A stretch of 5,948 nt of DNA from Paracoccaceae bacterium (GTDB lineage: Bacteria > Pseudomonadota > Alphaproteobacteria > Rhodobacterales > Rhodobacteraceae). Location of the stretch: NCBI GenBank assembly GCA_018222665.1, contig JAAEZW010000129.1, forward strand, positions 1-5,948. Reading direction: 5' to 3'. Below, in pieces: positions 1-5,206 of this stretch; the first letter of the stretch is position 1; each line of letters opens with the position of its first letter. The notes beneath the pieces were generated by a model. It saw nothing but the letters and a program-made list of their open reading frames with translations, did no database searches and had not been told where the DNA came from. The position numbers were made by a program, and so were the translations under genes.

Positions 1-261
1 GGGTGGTTCCAGTTCCAGCATCGAATGCGCTTCAATATCATAAAATGGTTGAAGGCGTTTGGGGATGCTTACTTCACCTGAATTGATAACTTGGCGCCCC
101 AATAATTTATTTTTAAAAATTTTATCAATTTCAGAATAAGAAAAGATAGCAGGCATCTCATAGTCTTGCCAATACACGCAATCGCCGCAAATTTTATCAT
201 AAACTGAATATGGATTTTGCACAAATGCAGGATCAGTTGGGGATTGGCGAACTATATGCAT
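1..261 (-). CDS. Cytochrome P450, N-terminal 87 residues (gene runs off the window)
   Basis: Reading the minus strand from ATG 259-261 gives 87 codons without a stop to base 1. The N-terminal pattern is that of bacterial cytochrome P450s: DPAFVQNPYSVYDKI at residues 10-24 (the 'dP..nPY..Y...' opening), WQDYEMPAIFSYSEI at 31-45, LLGRQV near 53-58, and PFYDIEAHSMLELEPP at 72-87, which in the family continues into the EPP-x-HTRLR segment of the C helix. The heme-binding Cys and the I helix would lie off the window, so activity and substrate cannot be judged. P450s are heme monooxygenases that need redox partners, and none is visible here. The gene follows tpiA with 26 bp between and no terminator, so cotranscription is plausible. 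A possible ribosome site (AGGA) lies about 12 bases before the ATG. By hand count GC is about 38 percent, clearly lower than the neighbouring tpiA. The family is well supported; the subfamily is unknown. Confidence 0.85.
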   Translation of the reverse strand, partial: MHIVRQSPTDPAFVQNPYSVYDKICGDCVYWQDYEMPAIFSYSEIDKIFKNKLLGRQVINSGEVSIPKRLQPFYDIEAHSMLELEPP

Positions 262-287
262 GGTTGATCCCGTCCTGCTCTTATCCG

Positions 288-1025
288 TTATGCGCGCTCC
301 AGCGCCTTGATGATGGGCACGAAATCGTTTGCGCTCAGGCTCGCGCCGCCCACCAGTGCTCCATCCACATCTGCTACGGAAAAGATGTCGTCGGCGTTTG
401 ATTCTTTCACTGAACCGCCATAAAGCAAACTTATGTTTTGCGCATCTGCACCAAGTGTGCTCAGCAGTTCAGCACGCATGAAACGATGCGCCTCATCAAT
501 CTGGTCCAGTGTCGGAACCAGACCCGTACCAATTGCCCAGACGGGTTCATAGGCGATCACAGTGTTTTGTGATGTGGCCCCATCAGGAATAGACCCGGAC
601 ATCTGTTGGCCCAGAACGGCCAATGTTTCGCCTGCTTCTCTCTCGGCAAGGGTTTCGCCGATACAGATAATTGCGATCAATCCGGCTTTTTGTGCCGCTT
701 GTGCCTTGGCTTTGATCACGTCGTTCGTTTCACTGTGATCTGTTCTGCGTTCGGAATGGCCAACGATGACATATGTGGCGCCTGTATCTGCAATTTGGCT
801 GGCCGAAATATCGCCTGTGTGCGCACCAGAAGACGCCATATGGCAGTCCTGCGCACCGATGCTGATTTTCCCACCTATTTCGCAGGCGGGGATTAACAGG
901 GATGCGGGCGGGCAGATGACAACCGCAGGATCAGTATCATCAAGTGCTGCGATTATGGCCTCCACCTCGGATAAGCTCGCCCGAGTTCCGTTCATTTTCC
1001 AGTTACCTGCGGCGAGTTTACGCAT
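288..1025 (-). CDS. tpiA: Triosephosphate isomerase
   Basis: Triosephosphate isomerase interconverts dihydroxyacetone phosphate and glyceraldehyde 3-phosphate in the cytoplasm (glycolysis and gluconeogenesis). The 245-residue product has the usual family length and every landmark: GNWKMNG at residues 7-13 with the catalytic Lys10, GHSERR at 89-94 with the electrophilic His90, AYEPVWAIGTG at 158-168 with the catalytic base Glu160 and mobile loop 6, the phosphate-binding LYGGSV at 201-206, and DGALVGGASL at 221-230. The frame is open upstream to another ATG at 1094, but I chose 1025 because the family begins at MRKLAAGNWK and an AGGAG sits six bases before this ATG. It is transcribed away from the oxygenase gene and possibly into the P450 gene. 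The gene looks intact. Confidence 0.98.
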   Translation of the reverse strand: MRKLAAGNWKMNGTRASLSEVEAIIAALDDTDPAVVICPPASLLIPACEIGGKISIGAQDCHMASSGAHTGDISASQIADTGATYVIVGHSERRTDHSETNDVIKAKAQAAQKAGLIAIICIGETLAEREAGETLAVLGQQMSGSIPDGATSQNTVIAYEPVWAIGTGLVPTLDQIDEAHRFMRAELLSTLGADAQNISLLYGGSVKESNADDIFSVADVDGALVGGASLSANDFVPIIKALERA

Positions 1026-1031
1026 CTTTTT

Positions 1032-1036
1032 CTCCT
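1032..1036 (-). promoter_or_regulatory. Ribosome binding site of tpiA (decides the start)
   Basis: AGGAG on the minus strand, six bases before ATG 1023-1025. It favours this start over the upstream in-frame ATG at 1094. A short inverted repeat (GGTGC-GAG-GCACC, 1039-1051) lies just upstream in the leader and might form a small hairpin. I see no convincing sigma-70 promoter in the 87-bp gap. Confidence 0.8.
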
Positions 1037-1112
1037 TTGGTGCGAGGCACCTTGTCTTCTTATCGTTCCCTAGGTATTGCCCATTCCGACCCATGGATGC
1101 AAGAGAGTGTTA

Positions 1113-2018
1113 ATGATCCCCAAAATTGATTTACAGGCGTTAATTGCCAATGATGCAGGCGCAAATCGTGATCTGTTGGCTGGGATTCAAGAGTACGGAT
1201 TTTTGATCGTGCACAACACATCACTGTCTGCGGCCGATGTGCTGCAAGTCACCGATATGTATCGACAGTTTTTCCATCTGCCAGAGGTGGAAAAAGCGCA
1301 CGTCAGCATGGCAAAAACAGGATCAAATCGTGGTTGGGGGGCCTCGGGCAGTGAACAGGTCGATCCAAATGCAAACCCCGATTATAAAGAGGTGTTTGAC
1401 AGCGGTTATGTGCCTTCGCCCATGCATCCCTATGCGGCGCATAGTGTTTATGCGCCCAATCAATGGCCTGAACGACCCGCAGATTTTGAGCGTGTCATTA
1501 AAAATTACTACGCTGCTGCGATGCGGGTTGCGATGGATGTGCTGCGTGCAATTGCGGATACTTTAGAGTTGGATCGCGATTATTTTACGGATAAATTTGC
1601 GCACCCAATGGCCCTGTTGCGCGGCAATTATTATCCCGCACGTCCTGATTGGGCAGGGGATAAGGATTTTGGGATCGCGGCACACACGGATTACGGGTGT
1701 GTCACATTGCTTGCCACCGATGGGGTTGGCGGGCTAGAGGCGCAAAGCCGTGATGGTCAATGGGTCTCTGTTCTTGCGGAACCTGGTGAATTCATCATCA
1801 ACTTTGGTGAAATGCTGCAAATGTGGACCGATGGCGCGGTGCGTGCAACGCCACATCGCGTACGCGGCAGTGATCAGGAACGTATTTCAGTGCCGCTGTT
1901 CTTTAACCCCAATTACGATACAAATGTTGCACCATTGGGGCCGGGGAAGCGCATCCATGCAGGTGATCACCTGACCAAGCGGTTTGAAGAAACCTACGTC
2001 CACCTGATGACGGCGTGA
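1113..2018 (+). CDS. Isopenicillin N synthase-like 2-oxoglutarate/Fe(II)-dependent oxygenase
   Basis: The 301-residue product is a non-heme iron dioxygenase of the isopenicillin N synthase/gibberellin oxidase-like family. An N-terminal DIOX_N-type region covers about residues 1-110 (IQEYGFLIVHNTSL near 25-38 is typical). The double-stranded beta-helix core covers about 165-270. The iron ligands are visible as His191 and Asp193 in AAHTDYG and His248 in ATPHRV; Arg257 and Ser259 in RIS form the 2-oxoglutarate carboxylate site. Such enzymes usually couple oxidative decarboxylation of 2-oxoglutarate to substrate hydroxylation; the substrate cannot be read here. I chose ATG 1113 because the family starts close to this point and a purine-rich AAGAGAG lies before it. 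The open frame reaches back to 1077, and GTG 1107 is also possible. It is divergent from tpiA and its TGA directly touches the stop codon of convergent sufA. Family certain, role unknown. Confidence 0.93.
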   Translation: MIPKIDLQALIANDAGANRDLLAGIQEYGFLIVHNTSLSAADVLQVTDMYRQFFHLPEVEKAHVSMAKTGSNRGWGASGSEQVDPNANPDYKEVFDSGYVPSPMHPYAAHSVYAPNQWPERPADFERVIKNYYAAAMRVAMDVLRAIADTLELDRDYFTDKFAHPMALLRGNYYPARPDWAGDKDFGIAAHTDYGCVTLLATDGVGGLEAQSRDGQWVSVLAEPGEFIINFGEMLQMWTDGAVRATPHRVRGSDQERISVPLFFNPNYDTNVAPLGPGKRIHAGDHLTKRFEETYVHLMTA

Positions 2019-2369
2019 TTACATACCCTCAAACTTGATCGATTCACCGCATCCGCAGGCTTCAACAACATTTGGGTTATTGAACTTAAACCCAGATTCC
2101 AGCAGGCTGGTTTCATAGTCAATTTGCGTGCCAAACAGAAACATTTGTGCCATCGGTGCGATAATCACGCGCACGCCATCCTGTTCAACAACTTCGTCGT
2201 GGGCATCTGGGCTATCAACGTAGTCTAGGGTGTATTCCATTCCTGCACATCCACCCTTTTTCACGCCAAGCTTCAGGCCCCAGTGGCCATCTTTATCCAT
2301 CAATTTTTGGATCTGCCCCACAGCTGCAGGGGTCAAGGTGACAGGAGGATTTCCGGGAATGCCAAACAT
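2019..2369 (-). CDS. sufA: A-type Fe-S cluster carrier (SufA/IscA/ErpA family)
   Basis: A 116-residue HesB/IscA-family protein. A-type carriers accept Fe-S clusters from the SUF or ISC scaffold and pass them to apo-proteins in the cytoplasm. The three invariant cysteines are present: Cys41 in KKGGCAGMEY, and Cys105 and Cys107 in the C-terminal EACGCGES motif. Length and order match the family, and the protein is probably functional. Its ATG follows the sufT stop codon with no base between (TAA-ATG), so it is very likely cotranscribed and translationally coupled with sufT. In many Rhodobacteraceae these two genes end the suf operon; here no sufB, C, D or S is visible and bpt lies upstream. Whether it is best named SufA, ErpA or IscA cannot be decided from the sequence alone. 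Confidence 0.93.
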   Translation of the reverse strand: MFGIPGNPPVTLTPAAVGQIQKLMDKDGHWGLKLGVKKGGCAGMEYTLDYVDSPDAHDEVVEQDGVRVIIAPMAQMFLFGTQIDYETSLLESGFKFNNPNVVEACGCGESIKFEGM

Positions 2370-2732
2370 TTACATAAATCCTAGTTCTAAACGCGCTTCG
2401 TCTGACATCATGTCCATGCCCCAGGGTGGATCCCAAGTTAATTCAACCTCGACCGATTTCACGCCAGCAACAGGTTCAATCGCGTCGTTTAACCATCCCG
2501 GCATTTCGCCCGCCACGGGACATCCGGGTGCGGTCAGTGTCATGATCAGGCGAACATCATTTTCCGCATTGATATCAATCGTATACACCAATCCCAAATC
2601 ATAAATGTTGACTGGAATTTCGGGGTCATAAACTGTGCGACATGCCTCAACCACGGCATTAAACAGTGGATGATCAGTCGATGACGGTTCAATCAACGGT
2701 GTGCCTTCAAGTGGCGGATTGGGATGTGTCAT
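2370..2732 (-). CDS. sufT: SufT-like MIP18/DUF59 Fe-S assembly protein
   Basis: A 120-residue MIP18 (DUF59) family protein that, by family, helps Fe-S cluster maturation or transfer. Landmarks are the DPEIPVNIYDLGLVY segment at about residues 37-51, MTLTAPGCPVAGEMPGW at about 64-80 with the conserved Cys of the PGCP motif, and a C-terminal TWDPPWGMDMMSDEARLELG typical of the SufT subgroup. The frame is open back to a TTG at 2759, but I use ATG 2732: the extra residues are not family-like, the TTG has no ribosome site, and GGA lies about ten bases before the ATG. It forms a pair with sufA, whose start codon touches this stop. A weak promoter candidate lies upstream at 2770-2799. The SUF-specific name comes from the C-terminal motif and the sufA partner. 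Confidence 0.9.
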   Translation of the reverse strand: MTHPNPPLEGTPLIEPSSTDHPLFNAVVEACRTVYDPEIPVNIYDLGLVYTIDINAENDVRLIMTLTAPGCPVAGEMPGWLNDAIEPVAGVKSVEVELTWDPPWGMDMMSDEARLELGFM

Positions 2733-2769
2733 TGTGGGTTTCGTCCTATTTCCTGACAAAACATATAGG

Positions 2770-2799
2770 GTATTATTTTCCCAACGTCCAGAGGGGCAA
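2770..2799 (-). promoter_or_regulatory. Weak candidate promoter for sufT-sufA
   Basis: On the minus strand TTGCCC (2794-2799) and TAATAC (2770-2775) lie 18 bases apart in the 74-bp gap between bpt and sufT. Each hexamer matches the sigma-70 consensus only partly. The flanking run AAAATAATACCCTATATG is the most AT-rich part of the gap. I could not recognise an IscR or iron-regulator operator with confidence. Confidence 0.25.
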
Positions 2800-2806
2800 G
2801 GCGCAG

Positions 2807-3622
2807 TTATTCACCCAAAGGATTGCTGCCCGGCAGGGATAGGTTCGCCACCTGTTCCGCAATGGGGGACGTGTTTAATGGATGCAAGCTCGATGAAATG
2901 TTGTCGCATTCGGTCAAGGGGGTCCAGGCGCGATCCCGATAGATTTCCAATCCCGAAAAACGCACCTTGTACCCCATCTTTGGGCTATCTGGCACCCAAT
3001 AGCCCAGGTAAACATAGGGTAGGTCCAATTCTTGGGCCATTTTGATGTGATCCAGAATTAAATAGGTGCCCATAGAGCGGTCTGATAAGTCAGGATCAAA
3101 AAATGAATACACCATGGATAGGCCATCGTTCAAAACATCTGTCAAACACACGGCCTTTAGGTCGTCATCTTGTTCGTATTCTATCACCCGCGTGCGGATG
3201 GGGGTTTCTTCGATCATGGCGGCAAATTCAAACACATCCATATCTGCCATTCCGCCATCTGCATGACGTGTTTCCAGATATGTCCTGAACAAATCATATT
3301 GCTCTTCTGTGGCCCAAGGCGAATTTGTGCGGCGTGTTAAATCCCCGTTTTTCTTAGCAACGCGTTTTTGCGATTTGCTTATTTCAAAATTTGAAACATC
3401 AATACGTGCCGACATACAGGCCGCGCATTCCACACAGGACGGACGATATAATACATTTTGCGACCGTCTAAATCCTTGTTTTGACAGGCTATCATTCAGG
3501 TCCTGAGCGCGATCACCATGCAGTGCAGTGAATAATTTGCGTTCTTGCCGACCCTCAAGATAAGGGCAGGGTTGCGGTGCAGTTACGTAAAACTGCGGTG
3601 CTATGGGCAAGGTATGACGCAT
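2807..3622 (-). CDS. bpt: Aspartate/glutamate leucyltransferase (bacterial ATE family)
   Basis: The 271-residue product is a Bpt-type aminoacyl-tRNA-protein transferase. It moves leucine from Leu-tRNA to N-terminal Asp or Glu of proteins, marking them for ClpS/ClpAP degradation. The N-terminal ATE domain shows [13 protein letters not shown] starting at Cys19, [13 protein letters not shown] at about 51-63, and the cysteine cluster [13 protein letters not shown] with Cys63, Cys66 and Cys69. The C-terminal ATE domain shows [19 protein letters not shown] at about 170-188 and [17 protein letters not shown] at about 203-219, both hallmarks of the family. Length is close to the usual 240-280. ATG 3622 fits the family start ([14 protein letters not shown]); the ribosome site is weak, with only an AGG nearby. 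It lies 62 bp after the RDD gene and 74 bp before sufT on the same strand. It appears intact. Confidence 0.95.
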   Translation of the reverse strand: MRHTLPIAPQFYVTAPQPCPYLEGRQERKLFTALHGDRAQDLNDSLSKQGFRRSQNVLYRPSCVECAACMSARIDVSNFEISKSQKRVAKKNGDLTRRTNSPWATEEQYDLFRTYLETRHADGGMADMDVFEFAAMIEETPIRTRVIEYEQDDDLKAVCLTDVLNDGLSMVYSFFDPDLSDRSMGTYLILDHIKMAQELDLPYVYLGYWVPDSPKMGYKVRFSGLEIYRDRAWTPLTECDNISSSLHPLNTSPIAEQVANLSLPGSNPLGE

Positions 3623-3644
3623 GGCGGAAGCCTAACAAGACTTG

Positions 3645-3673
3645 GATCAGTTGGCAATGCACCAGTTCTGATC
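3645..3673. repeat. Imperfect inverted repeat between RDD gene and bpt
   Basis: GATCAG (3645-3650) and CTGATC (3668-3673) form a perfect 6-bp pair. TTGG (3651-3654) can also pair with CCAG (3662-3665) across a two-base bulge, leaving a short loop. It lies downstream of the RDD stop and upstream of bpt, so it could be a weak terminator without a clear T run, or an operator for bpt. Function is not shown. Confidence 0.35.
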
Positions 3674-3684
3674 TAAGTGCGACG

Positions 3685-4124
3685 TTAGTATAGGATATGC
3701 GCGCGGTTCACCATGACGGTTCCGATCACCATATCTGTCAGGCTTTTGCGATCATCGCGCATTACCACCATGCCAATTGATAAGAGTTGAACCAAAACAG
3801 TGGCATAGGACACATATAGGCCAATGATATGAAAAACCGAGGTGATGAAATCCAACCGATGGCCACTTTCATGGCGCAATTCGATTGCCGTGATGTGCAT
3901 GCCGGATGTGGAAGATCCCATGGACAGGGTGGCCGTTCTATAAATGAAATCGATGGCCGCATTGAAAAATGGAAACAGAAACAACGACACGAAAACCGTG
4001 AATGGCGATGAAATAATCAAAATGCCCAACACAATGACGCTATCAACCAGCCATGCAAAAAAAACCGTTTCGTTGTAACGCTTGCATAAAATTCGGGATG
4101 TGATTGTGGGTAGGGGATACGCAT
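3685..4124 (-). pseudogene. RDD-family membrane protein, frame broken in a run of eight T
   Basis: RDD proteins are small integral membrane proteins of mostly unknown role. From ATG 4122-4124 the frame reads MRIPYPQSHPEFYASVTTKR, a typical RDD N-terminus, then FF and a run of eight T (plus-strand A 4057-4064). It then continues out of frame to a TGA about 14 codons on. The neighbouring frame picks up exactly there with AWLVDSVIVLGILIIS and runs through two hydrophobic stretches, the second at IIGLYVSYATVLVQLLSIG, to SLTDMVIGTVMVNR and TAA at 3685. Adding one base or removing two restores a normal protein of about 145 residues with the conserved Arg (KRFF) and Asp (WLVD) that name the family. 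The downstream frame has no ATG of its own near the break, only GTG 4032. The gene follows a hairpin at 4149-4172; AAGGA is almost touching the ATG, an unusually short spacing. It is a pseudogene as read, or a sequencing error. Confidence 0.85.
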
Positions 4125-4148
4125 ATCCTTGAACCTAAATTAAAATGA

Positions 4149-4172
4149 TGTAGCCCCGGGGTTGGGGCCACA
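4149..4172 (-). terminator. Probable rho-independent terminator after the DUF2852 gene
   Basis: On the minus strand TGTGGCCCC and GGGGCTACA form a nine-pair stem with one G-U pair around the loop AACCCC, followed by ATCATTTTAATTT. It begins 21 bases after the final DUF2852 stop and ends 24 bases before the RDD ATG. The T tract is interrupted, so termination may be partial. The same stretch could serve as spacer of a weak promoter for the RDD gene (TTGTGG, 17 bases, CATCAT), which is speculative. Confidence 0.65.
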
Positions 4173-4193
4173 ATTATATAATGCCTCTTCTTT

Positions 4194-4592
4194 TTAGTCA
4201 GCTTTGGCTTTGCTGTCGCGCTCTTTCAAAAAGTCATCGAACTCTGCGCGGTCTTTGGCGTGGCGTAGACGCTCAAGAAAGGCAAGAAACTCTTCTTGTT
4301 AGTTGGCCAAACGGGTCAGTGTGTCATGCTTATACGCATCAAAGGCTTGGTTCCCTGTGGGGCGCATCGCCTTGAAATGTGTTGAACGTGAACAACAACG
4401 TTAGTTTCCAAACATTTTTTTACTCCAAATCATGTAAGCAAGAAGTGCAAGGCCGACTGGCCAAAAGAAAATAAAACCCAAGACCATGGCGGCGATCCAT
4501 GCGCCCTTACCTTTGCGGTCAAGCCATGTCTCGGAGCGTTCAAACCAAGATGGTCTCGAATACTCTGCAGTATAGTCAGTGGTAAAAGTCAT
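4194..4592 (-). pseudogene. DUF2852 family membrane protein with two in-frame TAA codons
   Basis: ATG 4590-4592 has a good ribosome site (GGAG six bases before). The first 63 codons give a soluble start, the family hallmark WLDRKGKGAWIAAMVLGF at about residues 23-40, a single membrane span to about residue 55, and WSKKMFGN. TAA follows at codon 64 (4401-4403). The same frame then continues as RCCSRSTHFKAMRPTGNQAF, DAYKHDTLTRLAN, a second TAA at codon 98 (4299-4301), and QEEFLAFLERLRHAKDRAEF, DDFLKERDSKAKAD, ending at TAA 4194-4196. The part after the first stop is what I expect of the DUF2852 C-terminus (charged, helical, with GNxAFDAYK), and the whole span is 133 codons with no frameshift. 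The second stop falls where E would fit (LAN-E-QEEF), one G to T change away. TAA is the normal stop of most other genes here, so the code is not altered. Function of DUF2852 is unknown. Read as a recently inactivated gene; the short 63-residue product could still be made. Confidence 0.85.
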
Positions 4593-4611
4593 TTTTGTCT
4601 CCGTCAGAATG

Positions 4612-4632
4612 AATGTGAAGCCCCTTCACATT
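4612..4632. repeat. Perfect inverted repeat upstream of the DUF2852 gene
   Basis: AATGTGAA (4612-4619) and TTCACATT (4625-4632) are perfect 8-bp arms around GCCCC. The repeat lies 19 bases before the DUF2852 ATG, upstream of its ribosome site. It could be an operator or a leader hairpin; there is no T run, so a terminator is less likely. Confidence 0.6.
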
Positions 4633-4668
4633 ACAACAGATGAGTGTGGGTTAATCGCCATTTAAGGG

Positions 4669-4685
4669 AAAATGTTAAACATTTT
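4669..4685. repeat. 17-bp palindrome between YbaK/EbsC gene and DUF2852
   Basis: AAAATGTT-A-AACATTTT is a perfect palindrome with a single central base. It lies 13 bases downstream of the stop of the YbaK/EbsC gene and about 75 bases before the DUF2852 start. The stem is AT-rich and the hairpin weak, so an operator for the DUF2852 promoter is as likely as a terminator. It shares the half-site AATGT with the repeat at 4612-4632. Confidence 0.5.
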
Positions 4686-4688
4686 TAC

Positions 4689-4712
4689 ATTTTATTGATT
4701 ATATAATAAAAT
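4689..4712. repeat. AT-only inverted repeat across the YbaK/EbsC stop codon
   Basis: ATTTTATT (4689-4696) and AATAAAAT (4705-4712) are perfect arms around an eight-base spacer that contains the stop codon 4699-4701. Base composition alone makes such repeats fairly likely, so it may mean nothing. Confidence 0.3.
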
Positions 4713-5166
4713 CATATACTTGTGCGGATATTTTTTGTGAAAGTAAGTCAGGAGAGATGCTGAAAACATGGTTCGGTGTGCCCGCCGCAACCCAAATTAC
4801 ATCATATTTCAGCAGTGTTTCATCAAAATATATGGGGCAGGGCGATTTATGGCCGACGGGCGATACGCCCCCGATTGCAAATCCCGTGGTTGTTCGGATC
4901 AAGGCAGCATCCGCCTTTGTCAGCGTTGCCCCGACAATCGCCTCGGCTTTCCTGCGATCTACCTGTTGTCCTCCCGCAGTGATGAATAACACAACCTGAT
5001 CTGTTGCACCGATCTGAAAAATGATGGATTTCCCAATTTGGTCTACATCGCAACCCACCGCATCTGCCGCCATTTGCGCCGTTGTTGTGCCTGCGGTTTC
5101 GCAAATTGTATCCTCTAGGCCCAATTCGGCCAATGCGGCTTTGACACGTCTTAGACTTTTGCTCAT
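4699..5166 (-). CDS. YbaK/EbsC family aminoacyl-tRNA editing protein
   Basis: The 155-residue product belongs to the YbaK/ProX superfamily of free-standing editing domains that hydrolyse mischarged tRNAs, for example Cys-tRNA(Pro). Visible landmarks are the early helix with AQMAADAVGCDVDQIGKSI at about residues 30-48, where Lys46 corresponds to the conserved functional lysine, LFITAGGQQVDRRKA at about 60-74, FAIGGVSPVGH at 96-106, and VAAGTPNHVFSISP at about 126-139. Length fits the family. ATG 5166 has GAGGA four bases upstream and matches the family start; the open frame to GTG 5229 would overlap glnE and lacks a ribosome site. The exact tRNA specificity cannot be assigned. It is divergent from glnE across only 40 bp. 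The C-terminus ends in VYDFII, slightly AT-rich, running into a repeat-rich gap. Confidence 0.92.
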   Translation of the reverse strand: MSKSLRRVKAALAELGLEDTICETAGTTTAQMAADAVGCDVDQIGKSIIFQIGATDQVVLFITAGGQQVDRRKAEAIVGATLTKADAALIRTTTGFAIGGVSPVGHKSPCPIYFDETLLKYDVIWVAAGTPNHVFSISPDLLSQKISAQVYDFII

Positions 5167-5168
5167 GC

Positions 5169-5190
5169 TATCCTCATTCAGGTAAGGATA
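5169..5190 (-). promoter_or_regulatory. Small inverted repeat covering the YbaK/EbsC ribosome site
   Basis: TATCCT (5169-5174) and AGGATA (5185-5190) are complementary across ten bases. On the minus-strand transcript the second arm is AGGAUA and holds most of the GAGGA ribosome site (5171-5175), so the stem could mask it. Six pairs with a ten-base loop is a weak structure. It fills most of the 40-bp gap to glnE, so a protein-binding site is an alternative. Confidence 0.3.
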
Positions 5191-5206
5191 AGATTGAAAG
5201 ACCCAC

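Noticed and set aside
210..401. Plus-strand open frame across the P450 start and tpiA end
   Set aside because: It is antisense to two recognisable genes and its product resembles no family I know.
1026..1094. Upstream ATG of tpiA at 1094
   Set aside because: The family starts at MRKLAAGNWK and an AGGAG lies six bases before ATG 1025.
2733..2759. TTG start for sufT adding nine residues
   Set aside because: There is no ribosome site before it, the residues are not family-like, and ATG 2732 is better placed.
4181..4375. Plus-strand open frame over the DUF2852 3' region, as a possible gene filling the gap
   Set aside because: The minus strand there encodes the recognisable DUF2852 C-terminus; the plus frame is its shadow.
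4299..4403. Reassignment of TAA to an amino acid, suggested by two in-frame TAA codons
   Set aside because: tpiA, sufA, sufT, bpt, the RDD gene and the YbaK/EbsC gene all end in TAA at the expected family C-termini, so TAA is a normal stop here.
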